A DNA stretch of 64,000 nucleotides from Christiangramia lutea. GTDB lineage: Bacteria > Bacteroidota > Bacteroidia > Flavobacteriales > Flavobacteriaceae. Where the stretch lies: positions 1,302,001 to 1,366,000 of the forward strand of contig NZ_JAKVTV010000001.1 of NCBI RefSeq assembly GCF_022489035.1, read 5' to 3'. Each line of letters begins with the position of its first letter. Positions within the stretch are counted from its first letter, which is position 1. The translations under genes were made by a program, and so were the position numbers. Under the pieces are notes generated by a model. It ran no database searches and had not been told where the DNA came from. It worked only from the letters and a program-made list of their open reading frames with translations. Below, piece by piece: positions 50,601-58,518 of this stretch.

Positions 50601-52083
50601 CAAGGATAATCCGTGGACTTCTGTTGGATTTAACGGAACTAGTGAGTTTACAAGCTCTACGAGGTTCGTGGCACCTGAAACAGGATTCAATCTTTCGCAC
50701 ATTCAAACCTGGTATGCCTGGGGAGAGTGGCTGGAATCTGATTTGAAAGTTGAAATTCGAGTTGGTGATAATATTGAAAATGCAGATGTACTTTATAAAG
50801 AAACATTAAGTTATGTCGCAGAGGAAGAAAATGGAGATGGAGAGCTAATTACTCTGGATTTGGGTGAAACGGTAGAGCTGAATCCTTATGAGAAATTCTA
50901 TGTGGTAATAACCTATCCACTCGGAGCCGGCTTCCCTCAGGGGGTAGCCTATGTAGATGCACACCAAAGTAACCGATTCAAATATTATAGTGGTGGTTTC
51001 TGGTGGGACATTGACGGTGCTGGATTAGCCGACTCTGGTTGGATGGTTCGTGCGGCTGAAGTTGAAGTTGCTGAAAAGAACTGGTTATCAATTACCGGTG
51101 AAGCGAATGGTGATATACCTGCAGGAGGTAGTTTAGATACCAATATAGAGTTACATCCTGCAAGAGCTACTCAGCCAAATAACTATGCGATGCTTACTAT
51201 CGAATCTAACGACCCAGATAGGGAGTTCGTAAGTATTCCGGTTACCCTGGATATTAACCAGGCGCCAGATCTTGTTGTTGATGACATGTACTATGTGAAT
51301 GAGAACGAAACGCTTAATATAAGCCTTTCTACTTCAGATCTTGAAGGAGATGTGGTTGCCGGAGCCAGAATGGCAGAAAGCAATCCTAAGACTGAAATTA
51401 ACTTCGCCGAAGGAATGGTAGACTTCTCATTCAGCCCAGATTTTGAGGATGCTGGTTTCCATACCTTTGATGTGATTCTAGAAGATGAGAATGGAATCGA
51501 AGGAACTTCTACTATCAAGGTTGAGGTGATCGATGTGAACAGGGCTCCTGAAGCTAACCTGATCGCAGACCAGACTCTTAACCTTTACACCGGGCAATAT
51601 CGTCTGGATCTGAATTCAGTATTTATCGATCCAGATGGAGACCAGGTAACTACATTGACTCCTACCGCAAGTAATGGAGTGGTTGAGATCTTCGTGAACG
51701 ATAATAACATGCTGGTTAGCCCATCTGCTCTAGGTACCTCTACCATAACCCTTCAGGGTGTTGACGGAAGAGGAGGAGAGATCACTACCACTTTTGATGT
51801 ACTTGTAGTAAACAAGGTTACCAAAGACAGTGATCTTGAAGAAAGCTGGAAAGTTCATCCAAACCCTGTTAACGAGGTGATGTACATTAAAATGTACAGC
51901 CCTGTCATGGAAAAGATGAGCATCAAATTTTATAATACACTTGGAGCCCTGGTTAAGACTTCTCAGTCTGAAGGATCAGATTCGATGATCGAAGTGCCAG
52001 TGGCCAACCTTAGTCCGGAAATATACTTTGTAGAAATAACTACTGAGAATGCCCGTTCTGTAAAAAAGATTGTAAAAAATTAG
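44650..52083 (+). CDS. giant secreted subtilisin-like (S8) protease with T9SS sorting domain
   Basis: This protein of about 2477 residues starts with a signal peptide (NKITQFFKKLGILTMMLWLA...LMAQ). The S8 domain has Asp205 in VAVVDGGVDT, His261 in DHGTHVAGTVA and Ser439 in GTSMATPHASG. An FN3-like region and a string of choice-of-anchor/ASPM-SPD2-Hydin type beta domains follow (DFGSVFNGLSSTKEMTIQNTG, VDFGEVF..., LDLGEKMV...). Near 2290 come cadherin-like segments, then a type-A sorting domain of about 75 residues beginning WKVHPNPVNEVMYI. It should be exported by T9SS and act at or outside the surface. I prefer the ATG at 44650 because the signal peptide starts there; an in-frame ATG at 44488, with AAGGA abutting it, adds 54 residues. 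Confidence 0.9.
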   Translation: MNKITQFFKKLGILTMMLWLAGSLNLMAQNSDFVPGKVRIKIKPDKVELVVKDLNKASANGVLKTGLSSFDKISARYSASKMRRLFPHAGKNEEKHIKHGLHLWYEINVQTEANMEAVAREYGGNEYIITAEPIRQKSVNTSGVTLAENPAAPTMETVTNDPYLQDQWHLSNDASLEGSVAGSDINAPKAWDISMGTSNVIVAVVDGGVDTDHEDLKDNMWINTAELNGIPGEDDDFNGYIDDIYGYNFAENQGEITDQDHGTHVAGTVAATSNNGKGVAGVAGGSGNGDGVKIISAQVFSNNGSGSFAPAIVYGADNGAVISQNSWGYQSAGAFEQAVLDAIDYFIEEAGHYPGSPMKGGVVLFAAGNNGKDEIHYPSYYDQTIAIASTGTNYAKADYSNYGSWVDLTTTGGNVRQGSKSQVLSTLPDNRYGYMQGTSMATPHASGIAALVISKYGSETFTNEDLKKRLFTGVREIESYNPDFKGKLGLGFMDAYLALAPNDEQAPATISDLSLLGTSEDFATLNFTVPTDAGDLTPYAYRLMWSKNTDMSEASEMTIKNDFREVGDLIETTVEDLDFETTYYFSIVAIDRWENASAMSNVVEATTNQGPDIATDLANLNFEIDTQVDTNALDTIKILNKQSGILNWNAETRQVSNSPSYTSAALPARGTTINPSQLTVKKEPVELIQKFETRGAVQNSWEASEKKFFGSNPIYIIGEIDTTATNSSATRFTVEEPDGFNLTSVKAYLNLDQEDGPAVLEIYKGEEIKEDNLIYSDDQFRGRDENDSRFHTNSLNEQLFFEQGETFWIVIHVPAGNLYPLGVGPELSPEHSDKALMSFDLGETWVPLAGAMDNDQFVWAVTALSQIEPLYKYVNLTPNEGQILGEGELDMEVAVDASQLINGNYKSNIVINSNDSDTPIHRVPAEVKVTGHKPVLSTNNILDFGSVFNGLSSTKEMTIQNTGLGRFRTQSITSSSPNFVVNTSVWSLNVAAKNEASMSITYTPSGVGNENAEITLTSYNGDVHTFNVFGVGTEPAQIEADPAVVNFSDLSVGENAQASITLKNTGKYPLQYGFPAFADDVSHIENLPENVQRFPYVMEKMPYDGYEFNDISTSGTEVTEFFITNSFSEFFEVDLGFDFPYFGNSVNSLYITKRGMLTLGEDGNFNTSSQFHGKHMPEGYISALNREWAVAKGGSIHYLREQGKFILQYSNVRHANDRDNVAITFQIELYNNGDIKFIYDKFEGLFSYQLRTFYAAIENQSKNDGIIVNSSSDNVLLPMQPGQIVHIHSPGLGLIGKVEEAKGMIQPGDSKEITISLDGEKLIEGTHKEYISVLSNDPFNSSFPIEVNINVVDGGESKLVLSETEVDFGEVFQTSEVRGIIGVKNDGSKQISIDDISFTNGQLNYDGETSMVIEPNQTLYVEYTLNTADRGPVNDTLVITDAADETYEVSFKGTIVKAPGIEVVETAYSEMMNSDEELVKAFKVTNTGESTLEYAIAASEHVTVQEPAAQNNVPEFTYVHRSTYDETMKPNAQWIKLEEEDKVQFYLSEGDNWEVLDLPFEFEFYQEKYGKIWMGTQGILSFDEIEDESSSYFTPPNVPQDDELNNFIAPYFAAGGPNTSLPEDQWGRYMKAFEDKVVFEWRGYNNLFYIGSEFSIQAILYKNGKIKFQYKHDPNLPIRAFYGLIGIESKNGADGTQIAYYQDYLANGVAVEFSPAVKETLEAGESREYDLTFNTMGTNAGTYEESLKVINNTPLTPEVTVPIDLEVAGEAKLVFIPDTLDLGEKMVRPDAAYLADVAFKNTGKKTFTVHNLRTEDGSTAQLDQLIYNIRWGWQWVPVRPTDEFTIEPGFESETFRLTVSPDGPDSDYTNKVLVDTDYGTTEEMLVKADFKLPPTFTVNSEEIYHLAFNDDVYTHTLNLGNAEGQSPLVYTIGMNYLRSDVMPAAAPQDSDSDAILLRHDLDFEPNNLITQLDEEFATVLNHDNKDNPWTSVGFNGTSEFTSSTRFVAPETGFNLSHIQTWYAWGEWLESDLKVEIRVGDNIENADVLYKETLSYVAEEENGDGELITLDLGETVELNPYEKFYVVITYPLGAGFPQGVAYVDAHQSNRFKYYSGGFWWDIDGAGLADSGWMVRAAEVEVAEKNWLSITGEANGDIPAGGSLDTNIELHPARATQPNNYAMLTIESNDPDREFVSIPVTLDINQAPDLVVDDMYYVNENETLNISLSTSDLEGDVVAGARMAESNPKTEINFAEGMVDFSFSPDFEDAGFHTFDVILEDENGIEGTSTIKVEVIDVNRAPEANLIADQTLNLYTGQYRLDLNSVFIDPDGDQVTTLTPTASNGVVEIFVNDNNMLVSPSALGTSTITLQGVDGRGGEITTTFDVLVVNKVTKDSDLEESWKVHPNPVNEVMYIKMYSPVMEKMSIKFYNTLGALVKTSQSEGSDSMIEVPVANLSPEIYFVEITTENARSVKKIVKN

Positions 52084-52107
52084 TTTGATTTAAATTCCAT
52101 TCTTTTT

Positions 52108-52140
52108 AACCCGGCTCTATTATAGAGCCGGGTTTTTTTT
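52108..52140 (+). terminator. intrinsic terminator of the protease gene
   Basis: AACCCGGCTCTAT and ATAGAGCCGGGTT are perfect complements with TTTTTTTT after. Confidence 0.95.
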
Positions 52141-52375
52141 ATGTGGTTTTAAATACAGAATGCAGGCTTTTCCCATATTCTTATAAGTTGCTTTAAATAT
52201 CTTTTAATAAAGATTTCCTGTAGGTGTTTTGAGTAATTATCTGATATTCAGTGAGTGGAAAAATGCTGTTTAACGAAAAAATACGTGATATATCGATATT
52301 TTTATTACTTTAGTTTCATAACACTTTAATTTTTTTCCAATTTCTAAATTGAATATTAACCTAATAACTAACCAA

Positions 52376-53638
52376 ATGAAAAAAAATTATCTATTCTGCA
52401 TGCTCCTTGCATGTGGCCTTTCCTTTACCAGCTGTCAGAAAGAAGATTCGATGCCAAATCCTGAAGCCTCAGAAATGAAGGATTTTAGTATTGAGGACCT
52501 TATTGATATGAAAGAAAATGGGATTAGCGATAATGAGATCTTTCAGATTTTCAATAAAAAGGCTAAAACCTTACCTACGCTAAATTCTAATAAGAACGCT
52601 GAAGCTTCTGGTGCTCTAATTGCATACGATGATGAAAAATCATTCTCTGCTTTATGTGAAAATATGAAACTTGAGAATTTTGACAAGGCAGACGCATTCA
52701 ATTTTGTTCCTTTTTCCGGCCATCTTAACTCTGCAACTTCCAATGCAATATTTTCGGAAGGCAGCATAGAAGAAGGATTAAACTTCAAATCTGAAAATAG
52801 TCAGTTGTTAATTGCCAATTTCGCACCGGCACAGCCTGCGATAGATAAGGTTCTGGCTATTGCTACTACAGATGATCTTGTAATTGAATTCAGTTCAGAT
52901 GTAAATTATGTAGGATTCGAATTATACAACATAAACTTTAACGGCTTTAAAAGTTTTACTATTGAGGCCTATGGAGAATCTGGATTAATCGGTTCTGTTG
53001 TTCGAAGTTCCCAACTTCTTGGGGGAACCTATGTAGGAATTGAAGCAGAAGAAAAAATTACTTATGTGAAAATTTATTCTGATGCTAGAGGTACTCCTGG
53101 AATTGATAATGTAAGCTTTGGAGCCTGTTTCAAGGTTGCAGACACAGATGGCGATGGAATTAATGATGAGGATGATAACTGTCCTGCAGTACCAAATCCA
53201 GATCAACTGGATACCGATGGTGACGGAATGGGAGATGTGTGTGACGAAGATGATGATAATGACGGAGTCTTAGATTCAGAAGATAACTGTAGCCTTACCG
53301 AAAATAGCGACCAGGCAGATTTTGATGGAGATGGTTTGGGTGATGCCTGTGATGATGATATTGATGGTGATGGATGTTTGAACGAAGATGACGCTTTTGC
53401 TAATTCAGATACAAGCGAAACCATTGTGATCAATGGATGTGATAGTGGTGTGGCGAATCTTGTTACCTCAACTTGCGGTGTAACTATGGCCGATGTGATT
53501 TCTGAGGCATATGCTGAGGCAAAAAATCAGGGCCAGTTTGTTAAGACAGTTGCTAAACTTACCAATGACTGGAGAAAAGAAGGCTTTATTACAAATAAGG
53601 ATAAAGGTCGTATCCAAAGTTGTGCAGCTGGAAAATAA
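52376..53638 (+). CDS. lipoprotein with calcium-binding thrombospondin type 3 repeats
   Basis: The product of about 420 residues has a lipoprotein signal ([20 protein letters not shown], Cys20). A central beta-rich part (60-255) follows, with [12 protein letters not shown] and [16 protein letters not shown] resembling carbohydrate-binding or anchor modules. Three TSP3 repeats come next ([60 protein letters not shown]), whose Asp clusters bind calcium. The C-terminal segment of about 70 residues has Cys and a helical ending. It may sit at the surface through its lipid anchor. I took the ATG at 52376, which gives a proper lipoprotein signal. Confidence 0.82.
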   Translation: MKKNYLFCMLLACGLSFTSCQKEDSMPNPEASEMKDFSIEDLIDMKENGISDNEIFQIFNKKAKTLPTLNSNKNAEASGALIAYDDEKSFSALCENMKLENFDKADAFNFVPFSGHLNSATSNAIFSEGSIEEGLNFKSENSQLLIANFAPAQPAIDKVLAIATTDDLVIEFSSDVNYVGFELYNINFNGFKSFTIEAYGESGLIGSVVRSSQLLGGTYVGIEAEEKITYVKIYSDARGTPGIDNVSFGACFKVADTDGDGINDEDDNCPAVPNPDQLDTDGDGMGDVCDEDDDNDGVLDSEDNCSLTENSDQADFDGDGLGDACDDDIDGDGCLNEDDAFANSDTSETIVINGCDSGVANLVTSTCGVTMADVISEAYAEAKNQGQFVKTVAKLTNDWRKEGFITNKDKGRIQSCAAGK

Positions 53639-53672
53639 GAAAATTAGAATATAGAATAGAGAATAGAATAAG

Positions 53673-53699
53673 AAAAGCCCTTGGAAAAGGGCTTTTTTT
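53673..53699 (+). terminator. intrinsic terminator of the TSP3 lipoprotein gene
   Basis: AAAAGCCCTT and AAGGGCTTTT pair around GGAA, with a T-rich tail. Confidence 0.9.
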
Positions 53700-54018
53700 G
53701 TTCTAATAACTCATTGAATTGGTAGTTGTTCTTACTTTTAACTATTTCCAAACTCCATGAAACCTTTGAATCTGCTGATGTAGTATAGAATTCTCTAATA
53801 AAATATTTTAAACTCTTTAAGATTCAGCAGTTTATATTCCAGAGACATGTTAAAATTTATTAAATTATATTATTCATATTTTTTTCTTTCATTTTGTTCA
53901 ATAAGCCTATTAAATGATTTAATATAAGTAAGATTTTTATTGATAATTCAAACAAAATTGGAATTTCATCTAATTTACTATTCCTCTAGGTGATTGATAT
54001 TCAGAATTTTAACAGTTG

Positions 54019-54026
54019 TATATTTG
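54019..54026 (+). promoter_or_regulatory. -7 box, possible promoter of the polysaccharide operon
   Basis: TATATTTG matches TAnnTTTG. It is the only strong match between the terminator and upxY, but the -33 partner is unclear. Confidence 0.45.
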
Positions 54027-54320
54027 GTAAATGGGATCAAATATTTAAATTTATCTTAAAATTAGTTTAAAACCTAGCAGACTAATTAACCCTACATTTA
54101 ACATAAATTACCCAAATCTTTTTTGCTTTATTCTTTTTTCAAGGGCGATCTGTTTTGTGACTCTTGTGGCGAAGCCATAAATTTTTCAGAAGTCATTTTT
54201 AGAAAAGAATATAATTTACCCTCCCCCCGAAGATTATAAGTACTGAAAGCTGCTTTTCATTCTATTTTTTTGAAAGCTGACTTTTAGAAAAACTAATTCT
54301 AACCAAAAAATTATGTTAGT

Positions 54321-54803
54321 ATGGGATGGTATGTTTTGTACACTAAACGTAAATCTGAAATTAGGGTAGCCAATAGTTTAGCAAATGCCAATTTTGAAGT
54401 TTACTGTCCTACCGTTAAGGAAGTAAGACAATGGAGTGACAGAAAGAAGAAGGTGGAGAGCCCTCTGTTTAAATCATATATTTTTATACGTTTAAAAGAA
54501 AGCAACCGGGCCAAGGTATTTGGTTTTCCAGGTGTGATCCGTTATCTATACTGGCTGGGAAGACCCGCAATTGCCAGGGATGAGGAAATAGATATTATTA
54601 AGGACTGGCTGGAAAATGACGATTATGATGCTTTTGAGGTCAACGGTATTTCCCCAGGGGATAGAGTGAAAATTAAATCTGGTCCCTTTCAGGACAAAGA
54701 AGGTGTTATCCAGGAAATAGGTTCCAAAAGACTCAGACTTATATTAAGAGATATGGGAATCACCATAAATGTAAGAATTAAGGAGTTATCTATACAGGGC
54801 TAA
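54321..54803 (+). CDS. UpxY-type transcription antiterminator (NusG paralogue)
   Basis: The 160-residue product has the NGN domain MGWYVLYTKRKSEIRVANSL...EVYCPTVKEVRQWSDRKKK and a KOW domain with ISPGDRVKIKSGPFQDKEGV. This is the pattern of the NusG-like UpxY proteins that start polysaccharide operons in Bacteroidota. It binds RNA polymerase in the leader and lets it read through the long operon. It differs from the housekeeping NusG by length and by context. The surface-sugar genes start 190 bp later. Confidence 0.9.
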   Translation: MGWYVLYTKRKSEIRVANSLANANFEVYCPTVKEVRQWSDRKKKVESPLFKSYIFIRLKESNRAKVFGFPGVIRYLYWLGRPAIARDEEIDIIKDWLENDDYDAFEVNGISPGDRVKIKSGPFQDKEGVIQEIGSKRLRLILRDMGITINVRIKELSIQG

Positions 54804-54896
54804 CCGTTAGTCTGTTTTATGTGTTTCTTATCTGATAAAACAAGGTTTTTCCGATTAAAAATTCAGGTCCAAAAGACTTTTTGGATGTTGGGCATT

Positions 54897-54910
54897 ATTG
54901 TTTAAACAAT
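54897..54910. promoter_or_regulatory. perfect 14-bp palindrome between upxY and gmd
   Basis: ATTGTTTAAACAAT is a perfect 14-bp dyad in the 189-bp spacer. Just upstream, TCCAAAAGACTTTTTGGA could form a hairpin. It may be an operator or chance in AT-rich DNA. Confidence 0.25.
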
Positions 54911-54992
54911 ACTAATAGCCTCACGATATACTAAAGTTCTCTACACCCTACCAGAGAACAATTACCCAATTTATTTATTAAAACAAAGCGAT

Positions 54993-56105
54993 ATGAAAGT
55001 TGCTCTAATTACCGGAGTTACCGGTCAGGATGGCGCCTATCTTAGCGAATTCCTTTTGGGAAAAGGGTATATTGTTCATGGCCTTAAGCGAAGGTCTTCA
55101 CAATTCAATACCGATAGAATAGACCATATTTATCAAGATCCGCATCTTAAGAATAGAAATTTTATTCTTCATTATGGTGACATGACTGATAGTACTTCGG
55201 TAATTCGGCTGATTCAGCAAATCCAGCCTGATGAAATTTATAATCTGGCTGCAATGAGCCATGTAAAAGTTTCTTTCGAAATTCCCGAATATACTGGAAA
55301 TACAGATGCATTGGGCGTTCTGCGAATCCTGGATGCTGTAAGACTGTTGGGTCTGGAAAAAAAGACCAGGGTTTACCAGGCTTCAACTTCAGAACTATAT
55401 GGGAAGGTTTTGGAAGTCCCGCAAACAGAGAAAACTCCTTTTTATCCTCGAAGCCCTTACGCCATCGCTAAAATGTATGGGTACTGGATAACAGTTAATT
55501 ACCGGGAGGCATACGGTATGTTCGCCTGTAATGGAATCTTATTCAATCATGAATCACCAATTAGGGGTGAAACTTTCGTTACCCGGAAAATCACTCGCGC
55601 AGTTTCCAGGATTGCCCTGGGACTCCAGGATAAGATATACCTTGGAAATCTTGATGCCAGAAGAGATTGGGGACATGCCCGGGACTTTGTTAGAATGATG
55701 TGGATGATACTTCAAGCGGAAAAACCGGAAGACTGGGTGATCGCAACTGGTAAATCTACCAGTGTAAGAGAATTTGTAAAAATGTCGTTTGGTGAAATAG
55801 GAGTAGAACTTGATTTTCAAGGTAGGGGTCTCGAAGAAAAGGCTTTTGTGAAATATTGCTCTAACCCAGATTATCAAATTGAAATAGGTAAGGAAATTCT
55901 TTCTATTGATCCCCGTTACTTCCGGCCTGCCGAAGTAGAGCTATTAGTTGGAGATTCATCGAAAGCTCGTGAAAAATTAGGTTGGCAACCAGAATTTGAT
56001 CTACATGATCTAATAAAGGAAATGATGGAAAGTGATCTTAAGCTAATGAGAAAGGAGAAATATCTGAATGAAGTTGGTTTCAAAACCTATAATTATTACG
56101 AATAG
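54993..56105 (+). CDS. gmd: GDP-mannose 4,6-dehydratase
   Basis: The 370-residue short-chain dehydrogenase has the NADP loop [31 protein letters not shown], the SDR catalytic [27 protein letters not shown] and [15 protein letters not shown]. It makes GDP-4-keto-6-deoxy-D-mannose, the first step to GDP-L-fucose and to GDP-rhamnose-type sugars. It ends immediately before the LhgO-like gene, with no spacer bases, and fcl follows; the pair gives GDP-L-fucose for a surface glycan. Confidence 0.96.
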   Translation: MKVALITGVTGQDGAYLSEFLLGKGYIVHGLKRRSSQFNTDRIDHIYQDPHLKNRNFILHYGDMTDSTSVIRLIQQIQPDEIYNLAAMSHVKVSFEIPEYTGNTDALGVLRILDAVRLLGLEKKTRVYQASTSELYGKVLEVPQTEKTPFYPRSPYAIAKMYGYWITVNYREAYGMFACNGILFNHESPIRGETFVTRKITRAVSRIALGLQDKIYLGNLDARRDWGHARDFVRMMWMILQAEKPEDWVIATGKSTSVREFVKMSFGEIGVELDFQGRGLEEKAFVKYCSNPDYQIEIGKEILSIDPRYFRPAEVELLVGDSSKAREKLGWQPEFDLHDLIKEMMESDLKLMRKEKYLNEVGFKTYNYYE

Positions 56106-57362
56106 ATGCGAAATAAAACAGATTATAACTGTGATTATCTCATAATAGGAGCTGGGATTATGGGTATGACCATAGCCTATGAGATCCTGGAAGAACTACC
56201 CACCGCCAGTATTGCCATTATTGAAAAGGAAGCGGAGGTAGGCAAGCACGCAAGTGGCAGGAATAGTGGAGTATTGCATGCCGGGTTCTATTATACTCCA
56301 GATTCTTTGAAAGCTCGATTTACCAGGGACGGTAACAGGCTTATGAAGGAATTTTGCAAAGCCAATGGAATAAATATCAATAACTGTAAGAAGGTAGTGG
56401 TAGCAAAGGATGAAGAGGAACTACAGTCTTTATTTGAACTCGAAAGAAGGGGAAGAAAGAATGGAGTGGATCTAGCCTTGATAAGCGAAGAAGAGCTTCA
56501 TGAGATCGAGCCGAATGCAAAAACATACAGGAAAGCACTCTATTCTCCAACCACAGCGACGGTAGATCCTCTCGAGGTTTGTTTGAAGATTAAAGAAGTC
56601 CTTCAGGAAAAGGGAGTTCGATTCTTTTTAGATTGCAGGTATACTGGTAATTCTGAAGATAATGTGTTTACTACCCGTGGTATATTCAGTGCAGGATTTA
56701 TAATAAATACTGCCGGTTTATATGCAGATCTAATTGCCCGGGATTTTGGCTTTTCCCGTTATTACACCATAATACCATTCAAGGGGAGGTATTTAAAATA
56801 TAATGGGGATGATATGCCCGTAAAAATGAATATTTATCCCGTACCTAATCTAAAGAATCCATTTCTGGGAATTCATTATACCATCACCTCAAATAATGAG
56901 GTCAAAATTGGGCCTTCTGCTATGCCGGCATTCTGGAGAGAAAATTATGGTGGATTAAGTAAATTTAATTTAAATGAATTTCTGAACATAATATACTTCG
57001 AGTTTATCCTGTTTGTTCGAAATTCCTTCAATTTTAGATCACTTGCCTGGAGTGAAATAAAAAAATCAAATAAAAAGTATTTTTCAGGATTGGCTAAAAA
57101 ACTGGTCTTGAAATGCGATATCGAAAACTTTAACCAATGGGCCCAACCGGGGATCAGAGCTCAACTGCTTAATAAACGAACCTTTAAATTAGAAATGGAC
57201 TTTATTATGGAAGGCGACGAAAGGTCTCTTCATGTCCTAAATGCCGTTTCGCCAGCCTTTACTTGCAGTTTTGCTCTCGCTAAATATATAGTGAAAGAGA
57301 AGTTACCTGCAGAAATTATTGAACAGAGGACTAAGCAGGTTAAATCAGTAGAAATAAATTAG
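56106..57362 (+). CDS. FAD-dependent oxidase of the LhgO (L-2-hydroxyglutarate oxidase) family
   Basis: The 418-residue protein has the FAD-binding loop YLIIGAGIMGMTIAYEIL, the LhgO signature GKHASGRNSGVLHAGFYYTP near 47-66, and FIINTAGLYADLIARDFG and GAPGIRAQL-like ends (WAQPGIRAQLLNKRT). Members oxidise L-2-hydroxyglutarate or similar hydroxy acids, usually at the membrane. Its place between gmd and fcl in a surface-sugar operon is not typical, so it may act on a hydroxy-acid or sugar-acid decoration. The sugar or acid substrate cannot be read. It is likely co-transcribed. Confidence 0.85.
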   Translation: MRNKTDYNCDYLIIGAGIMGMTIAYEILEELPTASIAIIEKEAEVGKHASGRNSGVLHAGFYYTPDSLKARFTRDGNRLMKEFCKANGININNCKKVVVAKDEEELQSLFELERRGRKNGVDLALISEEELHEIEPNAKTYRKALYSPTTATVDPLEVCLKIKEVLQEKGVRFFLDCRYTGNSEDNVFTTRGIFSAGFIINTAGLYADLIARDFGFSRYYTIIPFKGRYLKYNGDDMPVKMNIYPVPNLKNPFLGIHYTITSNNEVKIGPSAMPAFWRENYGGLSKFNLNEFLNIIYFEFILFVRNSFNFRSLAWSEIKKSNKKYFSGLAKKLVLKCDIENFNQWAQPGIRAQLLNKRTFKLEMDFIMEGDERSLHVLNAVSPAFTCSFALAKYIVKEKLPAEIIEQRTKQVKSVEIN

Positions 57363-57393
57363 AAAGGATCCTACAAGACCAATAATTACAATT

Positions 57394-58518
57394 ATGCTTA
57401 AGAATTCTAAAATATACATTGCCGGCCATAGAGGCCTGGTGGGGAGAGCAATTATTAAAAGATTGAAGGATAAGGGATATCGGAATTTCATTACCAGGGA
57501 CAAAACCGAACTGGACCTTCGAGAGAGTGAATCTGTAGAAAAATTTTTTCAGAAAGAAAAACCAGAATTTGTTTTCCTTGCTGCTGCCAAGGTTGGCGGA
57601 ATCGTTGCTAATAATAAGTACAGGGCAGATTTTCTATATGAGAATTTGATGATACAAACCAATGTAATCCATCAAAGTTACCTAAGCGGCGTTAAAAAAT
57701 TAATGTTCCTGGGCAGTACCTGTATTTACCCGAAAAATTGTCCTCAACCAATAAAAGAGGAATATATGCTTACAGGAAGTCTTGAGTACACTAATGAGCC
57801 CTATGCAATTGCAAAAATTGCTGGAATGAAAATGTGTGAAGCCTATAATCTGCAGTATGGAACAAATTTTATCTCGGCAATGCCAACCAATTTATATGGT
57901 CCCGGAGATAATTTTGACCTTGAAAAATCACATGTTCTCCCCGCTCTTTTAAGAAAGATGTTTATAGGTAAGTTAATTGAAAATAAAGATTGGGATGGAT
58001 TGCGTAATCATTTAGCACAAAAGCCTCTCCCGAACCTGCAATCTTCAGAGAGTGAAAAAGCGATTCTAGAACATCTTCGGAAGTATGGGATACTGGTAGA
58101 TGAGGGAAGAGTTAAAGTTGAAATTTGGGGAAGTGGAAAACCCTTAAGGGAGTTTTTATGGAGTGAGGATATGGCCGATGCTTGCGTTTTTTTGATGGAA
58201 AAAATTAATTTTTCAGATGTAGTTTCTTCCATTAAATCCAAGGAAATTAGGAATACTCATATAAATATTGGTTCCGGGCTTGAAGTTTCTATTAAGGAGC
58301 TGGCCTGGCTTATCAAAGAAATTGTTGGTTTTGAAGGCGAATTATTCTTTAACACAGATAAAAAAGACGGAACTATGAGAAAAGTCACCGATACCTCTAA
58401 ATTGGAAGATCTTGGCTGGACATATTCTGTCAAACTAACGGAAGGAATAAAAAGAATGGTTTCTGAAATTGAAAAAAAGGAGTTTAATACTCAGGGATCA
58501 GAAGTAATTGTACAGTGA
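57394..58518 (+). CDS. fcl: GDP-L-fucose synthase
   Basis: The 374-residue SDR enzyme has the NADPH loop IAGHRGLVGRAI, FLGSTCIYPKNCPQPI, the catalytic YAIAKIAGMKMCEAYN, MPTNLYGPGDNF, and WGSGKPLREFLWSEDMADA. It epimerises and reduces GDP-4-keto-6-deoxymannose to GDP-L-fucose. It is about 55 residues longer than the usual 315-320, owing to an insert (about 195-235) between FIGKLIEN and VEIWGSGKP; that insert occurs in Bacteroidota versions. Its stop overlaps the next start by three bases. Confidence 0.95.
   Translation: MLKNSKIYIAGHRGLVGRAIIKRLKDKGYRNFITRDKTELDLRESESVEKFFQKEKPEFVFLAAAKVGGIVANNKYRADFLYENLMIQTNVIHQSYLSGVKKLMFLGSTCIYPKNCPQPIKEEYMLTGSLEYTNEPYAIAKIAGMKMCEAYNLQYGTNFISAMPTNLYGPGDNFDLEKSHVLPALLRKMFIGKLIENKDWDGLRNHLAQKPLPNLQSSESEKAILEHLRKYGILVDEGRVKVEIWGSGKPLREFLWSEDMADACVFLMEKINFSDVVSSIKSKEIRNTHINIGSGLEVSIKELAWLIKEIVGFEGELFFNTDKKDGTMRKVTDTSKLEDLGWTYSVKLTEGIKRMVSEIEKKEFNTQGSEVIVQ

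Larger units (their letters stand above)
53639..54320. other. 682-bp AT-rich leader region of the polysaccharide operon
   Basis: No gene is supported. After a terminator (53673-53699) the sequence is very AT-rich. A promoter-like TATATTTG at 54019-54026 would give a leader of about 295 bases before upxY. In this leader TGGC-GAA-GCCA (near 54163-54175) is a small hairpin. Such long leaders are where an UpxY/RfaH-type protein is recruited, but no ops-like element was recognised. Confidence 0.55.
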
